A stretch of DNA of 64,000 nucleotides from Arthrobacter sp. EpRS71 (GCF_001512285.1 NZ_LNUV01000003.1:346017-410016), one strand, 5' to 3'; shown: positions 43,977-53,674, numbered from the stretch's first letter. Made by a program: numbers and translations. The notes: generated by a model from the sequence alone, not told the origin.

Positions 43977-44019
43977 AAAAGCACTCCCTGGCAGCTATTA
44001 CAATTGCTGGAGTGCTTTG
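43977..44019 (+). terminator. Terminator hairpin after the glycosyltransferase
   Basis: AAAAGCACTCC and GGAGTGCTTT pair perfectly over 10 bp around a 21-nt loop, starting immediately after the stop codon. Confidence 0.8.
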
Positions 44020-44059
44020 CCCGGAACTGCTGCTTTGCGGTGGCCGGACCGGGCATCAA

Positions 44060-44133
44060 GGGGCTATAGCTCAGCTGGTTAGAGCGCGGGACTCATAATC
44101 CTAAGGTCCTCGGTTCAAGTCCGAGTAGCCCTA
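44060..44133 (+). tRNA. tRNA with CAT anticodon (probably elongator tRNA-Met)
   Basis: A 74-nt cloverleaf: GGGGCTA pairs with TAGCCCT (one G-U), the anticodon loop is CTCATAA with anticodon CAT, T-arm CTCGGTTCAAGTCCGAG, discriminator A. It is not an initiator. tRNA-Ile2, which also carries CAT before lysidine modification, cannot be excluded. Confidence 0.85.
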
Positions 44134-44191
44134 CATTTCACACGGGAGCCGTGGCCGACGATTCATCTTCGTCGGTCACGGCTCTTTGCGG

Positions 44192-46966
44192 TTACTGGCC
44201 CCTGACTGCCTCGGACAACTCGTGGCGAAGGCGGCTTTCCTCGTCACTGCCCGTGGTGGGTAAACGCAGGAGACGGATGTTATGAGCGCGGCAGATGGCA
44301 TCTTTGTGGGCATCCCGAGCCTGCTGCACGGGATTGTTCTCATGGAACGCATATCCATCGACTTCAACTGCAAGAACGGGCAAGTTGCTGATGCGGTTGT
44401 AGACCACAAAGTCCAAGGTCGCCCTGTTTTGGACGTAGGAACGCTGTTCGGGCGTGAGTATCGACAGGTTTGGCAGCAGGCTCCGCAGCACGACTTGCGG
44501 AGCTATGGCCAAATCGCTGAAGGGCTCATCCGCGATCAGCTCAGTCAACAGCGTCCACATGATGTTTTCCGAAGGAAACTGTGAGTTGCGCCGGACCCTG
44601 CTGGCAAACGGCCTCAGTAGCGCCGAATACTCCGTGTACAAGAGGTCGAAGATTGACAGGACGCTGCTGTCGAAAAAACCATCCTCAGGGTTTCGGTATC
44701 GGATGAAATGAACGAGATCCCGAAGGTGGCGACTCGTTGGAAGCATCTCATTGTTCGTTACCAGAACGAACCGTTTCACTGCACGGGAAACTGCGACATT
44801 GACCAAATGCGGGTCGTCGACGAAGCCGATGCCCGCTTGCCCGCTGTTCGTCTCGTCCAGAACAGTACTCATGATAATTACGGACTTTTGCCGCCCCTGA
44901 AACTTGTGAACTGTATCGGCCTGGATGGTAGCGAGTAGTGCTTCTGTGACCTTGTCCACTTGCCGCCGATACGGTGTCACCACACCGATTTCGTGGTTAG
45001 GGATGCCTGAACAGAACTGGCCCAGGACTTCTTTGGCGATGACGTCCGCCTCACGTTGGTTGGTTCGGCCACCGCTGTGGTGCTGACGCATGTGGTTCCC
45101 CGCAGCAGTCCGGACTACGACGAGCGGCCGCCCCTCAGCGTCGCCAGTGGTGTAGGGAACAAGCTGCCCGCCGTAGAACTTCCTGTTGCAATAGTCGATG
45201 ATCGCCGGATCGCACCGGTAATGCTCCCGGAGCATGGTGCGGGGAAGGTCGGCACCGAATTGATCGATGATCGAGGACAGAACGTTGTGCAGCGTGTAGT
45301 CGACACTGGGCGACGGTGCTTTCAGGGAGTTCCGTGAGGCCCTTTCGTCGGTGATGTGTTGGAGTTGCTGCAGGTCTCCCACGACGATGACGTTCCGTGC
45401 GCATGCGAGCGCCAGCCCGGCAGCGAGCAGGTCAACCTGGGAAGCTTCGTCGATGATCAAGTAATCCAGGAGCTTCCCTGTGGGGATGTTTCTTCGCAAG
45501 GAGTGGCAGGTGCTAAGCACCACCGGGTAGTCGGAGGTAAATTCTGCGAAGTCGGTCTTATAACTGCTTTCCGTGTAGGTCCTTCTCCGTTTCCGGGCAT
45601 ATCGGTCATGGAGTACCGCCTCGAGCCGTTGCCTGGAGGCCCGCTGATGATCCTCTTCCAGACGCGGGTAATCCTCAGCGGCCAGAATCGCATTCGCGTG
45701 ATCAATGTGCTGCCCCAGCTCAGCTATCTTCTTGTTGTAGTAGGTGCCTTGCAGACTCAGGACAACATCAGTCTCACTGCTGTTCACCTTGCCCAGGGCC
45801 CCGTATCGCAGGCGAAGTCCGATGCGTCTGAAGAACCTACGCAGCGGACCTTCATCCAGAGGAACGGAGGACGTTTCGGCCAGGAATTCGAGGATGCGTC
45901 GGGACGAGCCGGGCAGGGGCGGTATTGCGTTCAGCCCATCGGAATCAGGGCGGGTCGCTTGAAGGAGGAAATGGCGCCTCTCGAGATTGAACGCTTCCAG
46001 CTCGTGCTTCCACTGCGCCACCTGCCGGGCCGTCTCTTGTAAGCCGCGCAAGCGCCTGTCGAGGGCAGCTACCCGGTCTGCTTGGGGCGCTTCGCAGCGG
46101 GGACTGCTGAGGAAACGATCGACATCGGAATTTCTGCTTTCCTGACACGCGAAGAATTCGTCCATTTTCTCCTTGCGACGAAGGTCCGCCACGATGTAGC
46201 CCACACCTTCTTCCACGAGTTTGTCCCGAACATTCTCAACAGCTGCGTTGTTGAAGGAGACGATTCCAACCGTCTTGCTTGGGACGGCGACTATGTTGGC
46301 AACGAGATTCAGTATGGTTTGGGTCTTTCCGGTTCCCGGTGGACCGTCGATCACGGAGATTCGGTGACTGAGGCCATTCAACAAGGCTTCGCGTTGGCTG
46401 ATGTTTGAGGAAAAGGGCAGTATTGGGTGCTGTTGAACCTGGCCCTCGGATTCAATTGGCTGACCCCGGAGGTAAAGATCCAGGGCGCTTCCTTTAGGGA
46501 TGTTCTTAAAATTCTCATACTGTCTGCGAAGCGGGTCATCCTCCCGCAGTTTCGAAGAGACATCCCGCCAATAATCCAGTACTGCCTGGGCTTTCAGTTC
46601 TTCATCGGACGGCCGGGAGATGGCTATTTCAAAGTCCTGACAGTTTCGATACCCAATACGTGACTCGGCCGAGTGAAAAACACGCCACCACGCTCCATGG
46701 GGCGACTCGAAGCGGAGGACCTCCGTAACGCCTTCGACCACCCTGCCCCGAACGCTCACCACGTCCTGGGGCCCAAGGAGTGTCGACGACGGATTCCGAA
46801 GGATGATGACGTTTTCCGCAGAGTATCTGTAGCTCTTTCCGGAACCAAAGGTGACATGGACGAAGGCACCGTCGGCGCGGTACTCCACCACCTCCGGGGT
46901 CTTATCATCAAGGCCGTTGTGTTGACGGTTGCGGACCAGAATCGCCTCGCGTCGTGGATTGATCAT
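44192..46966 (-). CDS. UPF1-like SF1 helicase fused to a DUF2726/PD-(D/E)XK-like nuclease
   Basis: The protein has 924 aa from the ATG at 46966, preceded by GGGGGA 7 nt upstream; an ATG at 47101 is a longer alternative. SF1 motifs are Walker A GPPGTGKT (208-215), a helicase-internal region to about 480, Walker B IIDEAS (504-509), VVGDLQQLQ, VTPYRRQVDKV, VHKFQGRQ and VNVAVSRAV. The C-terminal domain (about 795-905) has LDFVVY, AVEVDGYAFH and a trailing Lys, suggesting an active D/ExD-type nuclease (Asp852, Glu868, Asp870). COG1112-type helicase-nuclease fusions occur in antiphage systems. It stands alone beside a tRNA and is visibly more AT-rich than its neighbours. Confidence 0.85.
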   Translation of the reverse strand: MINPRREAILVRNRQHNGLDDKTPEVVEYRADGAFVHVTFGSGKSYRYSAENVIILRNPSSTLLGPQDVVSVRGRVVEGVTEVLRFESPHGAWWRVFHSAESRIGYRNCQDFEIAISRPSDEELKAQAVLDYWRDVSSKLREDDPLRRQYENFKNIPKGSALDLYLRGQPIESEGQVQQHPILPFSSNISQREALLNGLSHRISVIDGPPGTGKTQTILNLVANIVAVPSKTVGIVSFNNAAVENVRDKLVEEGVGYIVADLRRKEKMDEFFACQESRNSDVDRFLSSPRCEAPQADRVAALDRRLRGLQETARQVAQWKHELEAFNLERRHFLLQATRPDSDGLNAIPPLPGSSRRILEFLAETSSVPLDEGPLRRFFRRIGLRLRYGALGKVNSSETDVVLSLQGTYYNKKIAELGQHIDHANAILAAEDYPRLEEDHQRASRQRLEAVLHDRYARKRRRTYTESSYKTDFAEFTSDYPVVLSTCHSLRRNIPTGKLLDYLIIDEASQVDLLAAGLALACARNVIVVGDLQQLQHITDERASRNSLKAPSPSVDYTLHNVLSSIIDQFGADLPRTMLREHYRCDPAIIDYCNRKFYGGQLVPYTTGDAEGRPLVVVRTAAGNHMRQHHSGGRTNQREADVIAKEVLGQFCSGIPNHEIGVVTPYRRQVDKVTEALLATIQADTVHKFQGRQKSVIIMSTVLDETNSGQAGIGFVDDPHLVNVAVSRAVKRFVLVTNNEMLPTSRHLRDLVHFIRYRNPEDGFFDSSVLSIFDLLYTEYSALLRPFASRVRRNSQFPSENIMWTLLTELIADEPFSDLAIAPQVVLRSLLPNLSILTPEQRSYVQNRATLDFVVYNRISNLPVLAVEVDGYAFHENNPVQQARDAHKDAICRAHNIRLLRLPTTGSDEESRLRHELSEAVRGQ

Positions 46967-47207
46967 CGGAAAGTCCCCCAGTTGAGTGCAGCGTTGCACA
47001 ACCGACGTTACAGAAATGCCCCTTGGAACAGAGGCATTGGAAAACCCGGAATGAGATGTCCTCCATTGCGGGGACCGTAGATCCTGCGGTATGTTACTCA
47101 TCAGTAACCTACTACTCGCCGGTAACTTGGCTGCCTGTTCCCATGGATGCGGTGCAGTTCGTCCGGACTCGATGTGGTCGCAGGTGACCACCCTTGAAGG
47201 AGCGAAT

Positions 47208-48398
47208 ATGTCCAACGCTGCATTCGATGCCACCAACCTTCCGTATGCCGACGGCGACTTCTACGCCTTTGAGCAGTTGCTGACAGGAAAAGAGCAGGAC
47301 CGCCTCGCGGAGGTCCGGGAATTCCTGGCCCGCGAAGTCAAGCCCATTGCCGTGGACTGCTGGAACCGTGGCGAGTTCCCGATGGACCTCATCCCGAAGC
47401 TTGGCGAACTGGATCTGGTCAGCCCCGTGCGTCGGCAGGGATACTCCAATGTGTTCGCCGGAATGCTCCACGCAGAAATGACGCGCGCTGATGCTTCGAT
47501 TGCTACGTTCATGGGCGTTCACGACGGCCTCTTCACGGGCTCCATCGAGGCGCTGGCGTCGCAGGAGCAGAAGGACGCCTGGCTGCCGGACATCTACTCC
47601 CTGAGGAAGATCGGCGCTTTCGGCCTGACTGAGCCCTTGGGTGGCTCGGACGTAGCCGGTGGAACGCGCACTACCGCCAAGCGTGACGGGGATAACTGGA
47701 TCCTCAACGGCGCCAAGCGCTGGATCGGCAACGCAACTTTCTCCGACTGGGTGGTCATCTACGCCAAGGACGTGGCCGATAACCAGGTCAAGGCGTTCTT
47801 GGTGGACACCACGTTGCCCGGCTACTCCGCCAGTAAGATCGAGAACAAGATCTCCCTGCGTACGGTGCAGAATGCGGACATCGTTCTGGACAATGTGGTG
47901 GTGCCCGACTTCTTCAAGCTTGCCAACGGCAACAGCTTCCGTGATACCAACAAGGTCCTCAAGGTGACCCGCCTGGCGGTGGCCTGGCAGGCCGTTGGGC
48001 TGCAGATGGCGGCCTTTGATGTCGCCCGGCAGTACTCCGTGGAACGTCAGCAGTTCGGGCGCCCGCTGGCGGCCTTCCAGCTGGTGCAAAATCAGCTGGT
48101 CCAAATCCTCGGCAACACCGTAGCTTCCATGGGCATGATGGTTCGCCTGGCCCAGCTCGAAGACGCGGGTGTGGCGAAGGACGAGCAGTCGGCACTGGCC
48201 AAGGCGTTCACTACGGCACGCATGCGCGAAAGCGTTGCCCTGGGACGCAGCATCCTGGGTGGCAATGGAATCGTCACGGACTACGGAATGGCCAAGATCT
48301 TCTCCGATGCCGAGGCCATCTACTCTTACGAGGGCACTCATGAGATCAACACCCTGGTGACCGGCCGGGCCATTACGGGTGTCTCGGCCATCGTCTAG
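47208..48398 (+). CDS. Acyl-CoA dehydrogenase (glutaryl-CoA-dehydrogenase-like)
   Basis: The protein has 396 aa from the ATG at 47208, with GAAGGAG upstream. Motifs are AFGLTEPLGGSDVAGGTRT (FAD/substrate), RWIGNATFSDWVVIYA, VAWQAVGLQMAAFDVARQY, RQQFGRPLAAFQLVQNQL and SYEGTHEINTLVTGRAITG, whose Glu is the catalytic base. The EPLGGSD and RWIGN forms are typical of the glutaryl-CoA dehydrogenase branch. No decarboxylation partner genes are adjacent. It is divergent from the helicase. Confidence 0.88.
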   Translation: MSNAAFDATNLPYADGDFYAFEQLLTGKEQDRLAEVREFLAREVKPIAVDCWNRGEFPMDLIPKLGELDLVSPVRRQGYSNVFAGMLHAEMTRADASIATFMGVHDGLFTGSIEALASQEQKDAWLPDIYSLRKIGAFGLTEPLGGSDVAGGTRTTAKRDGDNWILNGAKRWIGNATFSDWVVIYAKDVADNQVKAFLVDTTLPGYSASKIENKISLRTVQNADIVLDNVVVPDFFKLANGNSFRDTNKVLKVTRLAVAWQAVGLQMAAFDVARQYSVERQQFGRPLAAFQLVQNQLVQILGNTVASMGMMVRLAQLEDAGVAKDEQSALAKAFTTARMRESVALGRSILGGNGIVTDYGMAKIFSDAEAIYSYEGTHEINTLVTGRAITGVSAIV

Positions 48399-48451
48399 AA
48401 CATTCGCTGGCGCCGCGGGACTCAAGTGCGTGGACGCGGGCGTGCGGGGAC

Positions 48452-48961
48452 TCACTGGAGCGGCAGCAGGATGGACGGCCTCATGTCCGCCACGAAGCCC
48501 AACGGATTGACGTAGTCCTCGCCGCGCCGCACGCCCCAATGCAGGCAGGTCGCATTGCTGCAGTGGCCGGGTTCCGTGGTGCCGATGACTTGTCCCTTGC
48601 GCACGGTGTCACCGGCCTTGAGTCCACTGGTCACCGGCTCGAAACTGCTCTTGAGGCCGTCACCTTGATCGATGGTCAGCACAGGACGGTCAACCACCAC
48701 GCCGGCAAACGTCACCACGCCGTCGGACGGCGCCGTGACCGGGGCGCCGTCGGGCGTTGGCCCTAAATCCACGCCCCGATGCCCGCTGAGCCACGGCTTG
48801 TCAGGCGGGTCGAAGGTCCGCAGGACCGAAGGCTTGGGGGAGAGAGGCCAGCCCCACCGGGCCTCGGGCGGGGACGACTCTGGCGCGGGCGCGGAACTGC
48901 TCGTCCCTCCGGCGACAACGAGGGCGAAAAATGTGGACATGATGAGCTTCAGAACGGGCAT
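48452..48961 (-). CDS. M23-type (lysostaphin-fold) secreted protein, possibly degenerate
   Basis: The protein has 169 aa from the ATG at 48961 (GGAAGG upstream). A short signal peptide (LIMSTFFALVVAGG) and Pro/Ser linker precede an M23 fold: HRGVDLG supplies the first zinc His and Asp, and VRKGQVIGTTEPG is typical. The usual HxH is CLHWG here, so its first, catalytic His is replaced by Cys, with a second Cys nearby (HCSNATC). It may be inactive or act as an amidase activator. A similar gene lies next to rpsB in mycobacteria. Confidence 0.83.
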   Translation of the reverse strand: MPVLKLIMSTFFALVVAGGTSSSAPAPESSPPEARWGWPLSPKPSVLRTFDPPDKPWLSGHRGVDLGPTPDGAPVTAPSDGVVTFAGVVVDRPVLTIDQGDGLKSSFEPVTSGLKAGDTVRKGQVIGTTEPGHCSNATCLHWGVRRGEDYVNPLGFVADMRPSILLPLQ

Positions 48962-49368
48962 GAACCCAGCCTTCCGAGACCATGGACCCGGGTCGATCCC
49001 CGGCCTTCCTTATGTGGACAACGGGTGGCGGCGCGCGGTCAAACCTGTGGGGTCGCTGTAGTACACTTGGTGGAGCAGTTTGCTGTGCCCTCAAGCTTGT
49101 TCAGGAGCATGTCTCATTCAGATATGTGAGGGTCCCAGGCTGACTACGCGTATCCAGCCCTCCACCAGCGAAGCCTCATGGCTTTGTGCTGCGGGGGATT
49201 GCGCCTCTTGCGGTCCGGCCGAGCCCAGGCTCCATGCCGGATGAGAAGTGCAATGGATGCCAGGAGCCACGCCCATCCGGGCAAAGGCTAAACAACCGTC
49301 AACTATTGGCAGGGTAAGAGCAGCCCCTTGGGCTCTCTCATGAATGACCTGCCGGAAGGAGCGTCGGC
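48962..49368 (+). promoter_or_regulatory. Long non-coding leader upstream of rpsB
   Basis: This 407-bp gap holds no supportable gene. TACACT at 49062-49067 fits a -10, giving an rpsB leader of roughly 295 nt. Several short inverted repeats (for example GGCTG/CAGCC around 49139-49158) are present. Ribosomal protein S2 mRNAs often have autoregulatory leaders, so control by S2 is a plausible inference. GGAAGGAG precedes the ATG. Confidence 0.45.
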
Positions 49369-50241
49369 ATGCCCGTCGTAACTATGCGCCAGCTGCTTGA
49401 CAGCGGCGTCCACTTTGGACACCAGACCCGTCGTTGGAACCCGAAGATGAAGCGCTTCATCTTCACGGAGCGCAACGGCATCTACATCATTGACCTTCAG
49501 CAGTCGCTGTCCTACATCGACCGCGCCTACGAGTTCGTCAAGGCTACTGTCGCCCACGGCGGCACCGTCTTGTTCGTTGGCACCAAGAAGCAGGCTCAGG
49601 AAGCAATTGCCGAGCAGGCTACCCGCGTTGGCCAGCCGTACGTCAACCAGCGTTGGTTGGGCGGTATGCTCACCAACTTCCAGACCGTCGCCAAGCGTAT
49701 CCAGCGCATGAAGGAACTCGAAGAGATCAACTTCGACGACGTCGCCGGTTCGGCTTACACCAAGAAGGAGCTCCTGCTCCTCAAGCGTGAACTCACCAAG
49801 CTCGAGTCCAACCTCGGTGGTATCCGCAACCTGACCAAGGCTCCCTCGGTTCTCTGGGTTGTTGACACCAAGAAGGAACACCTTGCTGTTGACGAAGCCA
49901 AGAAGCTGAACATCCCGGTTGTTGCCATCCTGGACACCAACTGCGATCCCGACGAAGTTGACTTCCCGATCCCGGGTAACGACGACGCCATCCGCTCCGT
50001 CAACCTGCTCACCCGCGTTGTTGCCGACGCCGTAGCTGAGGGCCTCATCGCCCGCAACCAGCGCGCAACGGGCACCACCGAAGCTCCGGAAGAGCCGCTG
50101 GCTGAGTGGGAGCGCGAGCTCCTCGAAGGCAGCAAGGCTGAAGAAGCAGCGGCAACCGAGGCTCCGGCGGCAGAAGCTCCCGCAGCTGAGGCGCCCGCAG
50201 CAACTGAAGCTGCAGCCGGCGAAGCCGAAGAAGCCAAGTAA
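49369..50241 (+). CDS. rpsB: 30S ribosomal protein S2
   Basis: The protein has 290 aa. It begins [20 protein letters not shown] and contains [35 protein letters not shown] and [13 protein letters not shown], all conserved S2 segments. The C-terminus carries an extra roughly 50-residue Ala/Glu/Pro tail, common in actinobacteria. It heads the rpsB-tsf-pyrH-frr-cdsA cluster. Confidence 0.98.
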   Translation: MPVVTMRQLLDSGVHFGHQTRRWNPKMKRFIFTERNGIYIIDLQQSLSYIDRAYEFVKATVAHGGTVLFVGTKKQAQEAIAEQATRVGQPYVNQRWLGGMLTNFQTVAKRIQRMKELEEINFDDVAGSAYTKKELLLLKRELTKLESNLGGIRNLTKAPSVLWVVDTKKEHLAVDEAKKLNIPVVAILDTNCDPDEVDFPIPGNDDAIRSVNLLTRVVADAVAEGLIARNQRATGTTEAPEEPLAEWERELLEGSKAEEAAATEAPAAEAPAAEAPAATEAAAGEAEEAK

Positions 50242-50282
50242 ATCTGGACCTTCCCTGACGCTGGAGACTGCGTCGGGGGCAA

Positions 50283-50325
50283 CTGACAGGATGGCGGCTC
50301 ACACGGTGGGCTGCCGTCCTGTCAG
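50283..50325 (+). terminator. Strong hairpin between rpsB and tsf
   Basis: CTGACAGGATGGCGGCTCA and TGGGCTGCCGTCCTGTCAG pair over 19 positions, with a few G-U pairs or mismatches, around CACGG. No U-run follows, so it may be a processing site or partial attenuator setting S2/EF-Ts ratios. Confidence 0.65.
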
Positions 50326-50363
50326 TCCGTAAACACACAAAATTTCTAGACAGAGGGGTTCAC

Positions 50364-51200
50364 ATGGCGAACTACACTGCTGCTGACATCAAGGCCCTGC
50401 GCGAGCGCACCGGCGCCGGCATGATGGACGTCAAGAAGGCTCTTGACGAAGCCAACGGTGACGCCGAGAAGGCCATCGAGATCATCCGCATCAAGGGCCT
50501 CAAGGGCGCTACCAAGCGCGAAGGCCGTTCCACTGCTGAAGGCCTGGTTGCTGCCAAGGTCAACGGCGGCGTCGGCGTAATGATCGAGGTCAACTGCGAG
50601 ACTGACTTCGTTGCCAAGGCTGACAAGTTCATCCAGCTGGCCGACAAAGTTCTTAACGTTGCAGTCGAGTCCGGCGCAGCCGACCTCGAAACCCTGCTGG
50701 CCACCGAGGTTGACGGCAAGCCGTTGTCCGAGGTTGTTGTCGAAGAGGGCGCAGTCCTCGGCGAGAAGGTTGTTGTCCGCCGTATCTCCCGCGTTGAGGG
50801 CACCACGGTTGACGCCTACCTGCACAAGACGTCCAAGGACCTCCCGGCCCAGGTCGGCGTTCTGTTCGCTGTTGACGGTGAAGGCGAAGCCGCTTCCACC
50901 GCCGCGCACGACATCGCTGTGCACGTTGCAGCCATGGCTCCGAACTACCTGACCCGCGAGGACGTCCCGGCCGAACTGGTCGAGTCCGAGCGCCGCATCG
51001 CGGAAGAGACCGCAAAGGCTGAAGGCAAGCCCGAAGCTGCTCTTTCCAAGATCGTGGAAGGCCGCGTGACGGGCTTCTACAAGGGTGAAGTTCTGGTTGA
51101 CCAGGCATTCGCCAAGGATTCCAAGAAGACTGTTGCACAGGTCCTCGAAGAAGCCGGCGTCAAGGCAACCGCAGTAACCCGTTTCCGCGTAGGAAACTAG
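50364..51200 (+). CDS. tsf: Elongation factor Ts
   Basis: Nucleotide-exchange factor for EF-Tu. It has 278 aa with the N-terminal UBA-like motif LRERTGAGMMDVKKALDEA, TGxTKREGRSTAEGLV-like sequence (GATKREGRSTAEGLVAAK), EVNCETDFVAK and NYLTREDVP. GAGGGG precedes the ATG. A rho-independent terminator follows. Confidence 0.98.
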   Translation: MANYTAADIKALRERTGAGMMDVKKALDEANGDAEKAIEIIRIKGLKGATKREGRSTAEGLVAAKVNGGVGVMIEVNCETDFVAKADKFIQLADKVLNVAVESGAADLETLLATEVDGKPLSEVVVEEGAVLGEKVVVRRISRVEGTTVDAYLHKTSKDLPAQVGVLFAVDGEGEAASTAAHDIAVHVAAMAPNYLTREDVPAELVESERRIAEETAKAEGKPEAALSKIVEGRVTGFYKGEVLVDQAFAKDSKKTVAQVLEEAGVKATAVTRFRVGN

Positions 51201-51205
51201 TAATT

Positions 51206-51248
51206 CATGAAAAGGGGTGGTCACTTCGGTGGCCGCCCCTTTTTCATG
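51206..51248 (+). terminator. Rho-independent terminator after tsf
   Basis: AAAAGGGGTGGTCAC pairs with GTGGCCGCCCCTTTTT around a TTCG tetraloop, and the stem extends into CATG/CATG. Confidence 0.92.
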
Positions 51249-51321
51249 CACCCGTCCGGGTAGTACCTGCGCGGACCCACAGCACGATAATCTAGCCAGA
51301 GTCCACCAACGGGAAGGCACC

Positions 51322-52059
51322 ATGGAAACCGTCAACACTGCTATCCAGCCCGAGAAGACCCGCCGACGTGTACTTCTGAAACTTTCCGGCGAGGTCATCG
51401 GCGGAGGCAAGCTCGGCGTCGATCCTGAGACAGTGCGCGCCATCGCCAAACAGATCGCAGCTGCGGTCACCGATGTAGAAGTGGCAATCGTCGTAGGCGG
51501 GGGTAATTTCTTCCGCGGCGCCGAACTGTCGCAGAGCGGTATGGACCGCTCCCGCGCCGACTACATGGGCATGCTGGGCACCGTGATGAACTGCCTGGCC
51601 TTGCAGGACTTCCTGGAGCAGGCCGGGGTGGAAACCCGCGTCCAGAGCGCCATCACCATGGGGCAGGTTGCAGAGGCCTACATTCCGCGCCGTGCCATCC
51701 GGCACATGGAAAAGGGCCGCGTGGTCATTTTCGGTGCGGGTGCCGGACTGCCCTACTTCTCCACGGACACCGTCGCAGCGCAGCGTGCCCTTGAAGTGCA
51801 CGCAGACGTGGTCCTCATGGCCAAGAGCGGTGTGGACGGCGTCTACACCGCAGATCCCAAAAAGGACCCGCTGGCCGAGAAGCTGGATGTCCTCAGCTAC
51901 GACGACGCCCTGCGCCGTGACATCCGGGTGATGGACCAGACCGCAATGACCATGTGCAAGGACAACAGCCTGTCCATGGTGGTCTTCGGCATGGAGGGCG
52001 AGGGCAACGTTACCCGTGCCATCCTCGGCGAAACGCTGGGAACCCTGGTTACTCCCTAG
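51322..52059 (+). CDS. pyrH: UMP kinase
   Basis: Phosphorylates UMP to UDP. It has 245 aa from the ATG at 51322 (GGGAAGG upstream). Amino-acid-kinase motifs are [62 protein letters not shown] and [17 protein letters not shown] longer in-frame start at 51217 lies in the tsf terminator and is rejected. Confidence 0.97.
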   Translation: METVNTAIQPEKTRRRVLLKLSGEVIGGGKLGVDPETVRAIAKQIAAAVTDVEVAIVVGGGNFFRGAELSQSGMDRSRADYMGMLGTVMNCLALQDFLEQAGVETRVQSAITMGQVAEAYIPRRAIRHMEKGRVVIFGAGAGLPYFSTDTVAAQRALEVHADVVLMAKSGVDGVYTADPKKDPLAEKLDVLSYDDALRRDIRVMDQTAMTMCKDNSLSMVVFGMEGEGNVTRAILGETLGTLVTP

Positions 52060-52160
52060 CAAGGGCTAGGATATTTCTAGGACCGTCCGCCCATGTTGGC
52101 GGATCTTTACTGTGCATTGCCGCCTGCAGTTGGGCAGCAACTATTTCTGAGGAGAAACCC

Positions 52161-52718
52161 GTGATCGAAGAGACCTTGCTCGAAGCCGGCGAGAAGATGG
52201 ACAAGGCGGTGGAGGTAGCCAAGGATGATTTCGCCTCGATCCGTACTGGCCGGGCCAACCCCGCCCTCTACAACAAGGTGATCGTCGAGTACTACGGCAC
52301 ACCCACTCCGCTGCAGCAGCTGGCCTCCTTCGGCGTGCCGGATGCCCGCACTATCCTGATTACCCCTTACGACAAGACCGCGCTGCGTGACATCGAGAAG
52401 GCGCTGAGTGACTCCGAGGTTGGAGCCAACCCCTCCAACGACGGCAACGTCATCCGCGTGACCATCCCGGAGCTCACCAAGGAGCGCCGCAAGGAGTACG
52501 TGAAGATCGTCAAGGGTAAGGGTGAGGACGCCAAGGTTTCCATCCGCAGCATCCGCCGCAAAGCCAAGGATTCCCTGGACAAGCTCGTCAAGGACGGCGA
52601 AGCCGGCGAAGACGAGGGTGCACGTGCTGAGAAGGAACTCGACGCCCTGACCAAGCAGCACGTTGACAGCATCGACGAGCTGCTCAAGCGCAAGGAAGCC
52701 GAGCTGCTCGAGGTCTGA
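52161..52718 (+). CDS. frr: Ribosome recycling factor
   Basis: The protein has 185 aa, the standard length, from the GTG at 52161 (GAGGAG upstream). [52 protein letters not shown] and [11 protein letters not shown] are conserved RRF segments. With EF-G it splits post-termination ribosomes. Its stop overlaps the cdsA ATG as TGATG. Confidence 0.97.
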   Translation: MIEETLLEAGEKMDKAVEVAKDDFASIRTGRANPALYNKVIVEYYGTPTPLQQLASFGVPDARTILITPYDKTALRDIEKALSDSEVGANPSNDGNVIRVTIPELTKERRKEYVKIVKGKGEDAKVSIRSIRRKAKDSLDKLVKDGEAGEDEGARAEKELDALTKQHVDSIDELLKRKEAELLEV

Positions 52719-53653
52719 TGAACCAGGCTGAGCCGGCGCCCGCTGAGCGGGTCCCGACACGCGATACCCCTCAGCGCGCCAGACGCGTGCGGAAGAACCC
52801 CACGCCGAAGGCTGGCCGGAATCTTCCGGCCGCCATCGGCGTCGGGCTTGCCATGCTGTTGGCCGTTTTGGGCGGCTTGCTTTTCCTCCCGTTGGGGTTC
52901 GTCCTCCTCACTACGGCCTTCGCGGTACTTGGTGTCTGGGAGGTTTTCAGGGCGCTTGAGGCGCAGGGCACCCGGATGCCGATCATTCCCGTGATGATCG
53001 GCAGCCTGGTGATGCCGGTATCGGCCTACTTCGGTGGACTTGAAGGTTTGCTTTTCACCATGACGGCCAGCTCCGTGGCAGTCTTGTTATGGCGCTCCAT
53101 CGAGAGTGCTGCGGGAGCGCCGCGAAGCGTGTTCGCCGGTGTCTTCACGCTGGCGTGGATTCCTTTCCTCATCAGCTTTGCGTCGTTGTCCCTGCACACC
53201 GCCAGTGGACCCACTCCTGTTGGTTTTTGGCCGGAAGGCATCCCGGAAGGCGCATGGCAGATCGCGTCCATGCTGCTGTTGGTGGTTTCCAATGACACGT
53301 TCGGGTACATCGTTGGAGCCTCCTTCGGGAAGCACCCCATGGCCCCCAAGATCAGCCCCAAGAAGTCGTGGGAAGGTTTCGCGGGGTCCGTCGGCGGTGC
53401 CATGGTGATCGGCGTCCTCGCCTGTATCTTCCTGCTCGACAGGCCTTGGTGGGTAGGTCTCATCCTGGCCGTGGGCATGGTGGCCGCAGCAACCGCGGGA
53501 GACCTTGCCGAGTCCATGGTCAAACGCGAACTTGGCGTCAAGGACATGAGCAGCATCCTGCCCGGCCATGGGGGCGTGATGGACCGCTTGGACTCCATAG
53601 TGTTCGCCGCCCCTGTAGCCTATGTTCTGTTCGCGCTGCTGAGCGGCGTCTGA
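52718..53653 (+). CDS. cdsA: Phosphatidate cytidylyltransferase
   Basis: Makes CDP-diacylglycerol, the precursor for the phosphatidyltransferase at 41144. It has 311 aa with a basic Pro-rich cytoplasmic head (first 40 residues), about eight helices and the signature KRELGVKDMSSILPGHGG followed by MDRLDSIVFAAP. Translationally coupled to frr. Confidence 0.95.
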   Translation: MNQAEPAPAERVPTRDTPQRARRVRKNPTPKAGRNLPAAIGVGLAMLLAVLGGLLFLPLGFVLLTTAFAVLGVWEVFRALEAQGTRMPIIPVMIGSLVMPVSAYFGGLEGLLFTMTASSVAVLLWRSIESAAGAPRSVFAGVFTLAWIPFLISFASLSLHTASGPTPVGFWPEGIPEGAWQIASMLLLVVSNDTFGYIVGASFGKHPMAPKISPKKSWEGFAGSVGGAMVIGVLACIFLLDRPWWVGLILAVGMVAAATAGDLAESMVKRELGVKDMSSILPGHGGVMDRLDSIVFAAPVAYVLFALLSGV

Positions 53654-53674
53654 CAACCCAATGAAGGAAAACTA

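Noticed and set aside
44134..47207. Integrative element at the tRNA-Met gene
   Set aside because: No repeat of the tRNA 3' end was found on the far side of the helicase gene and no integrase is present, so only an accessory insertion can be proposed.
49340..49381. 14-codon frame overlapping the rpsB start
   Set aside because: Poor initiation context, and its codons overlap the rpsB ribosome site; likely chance.
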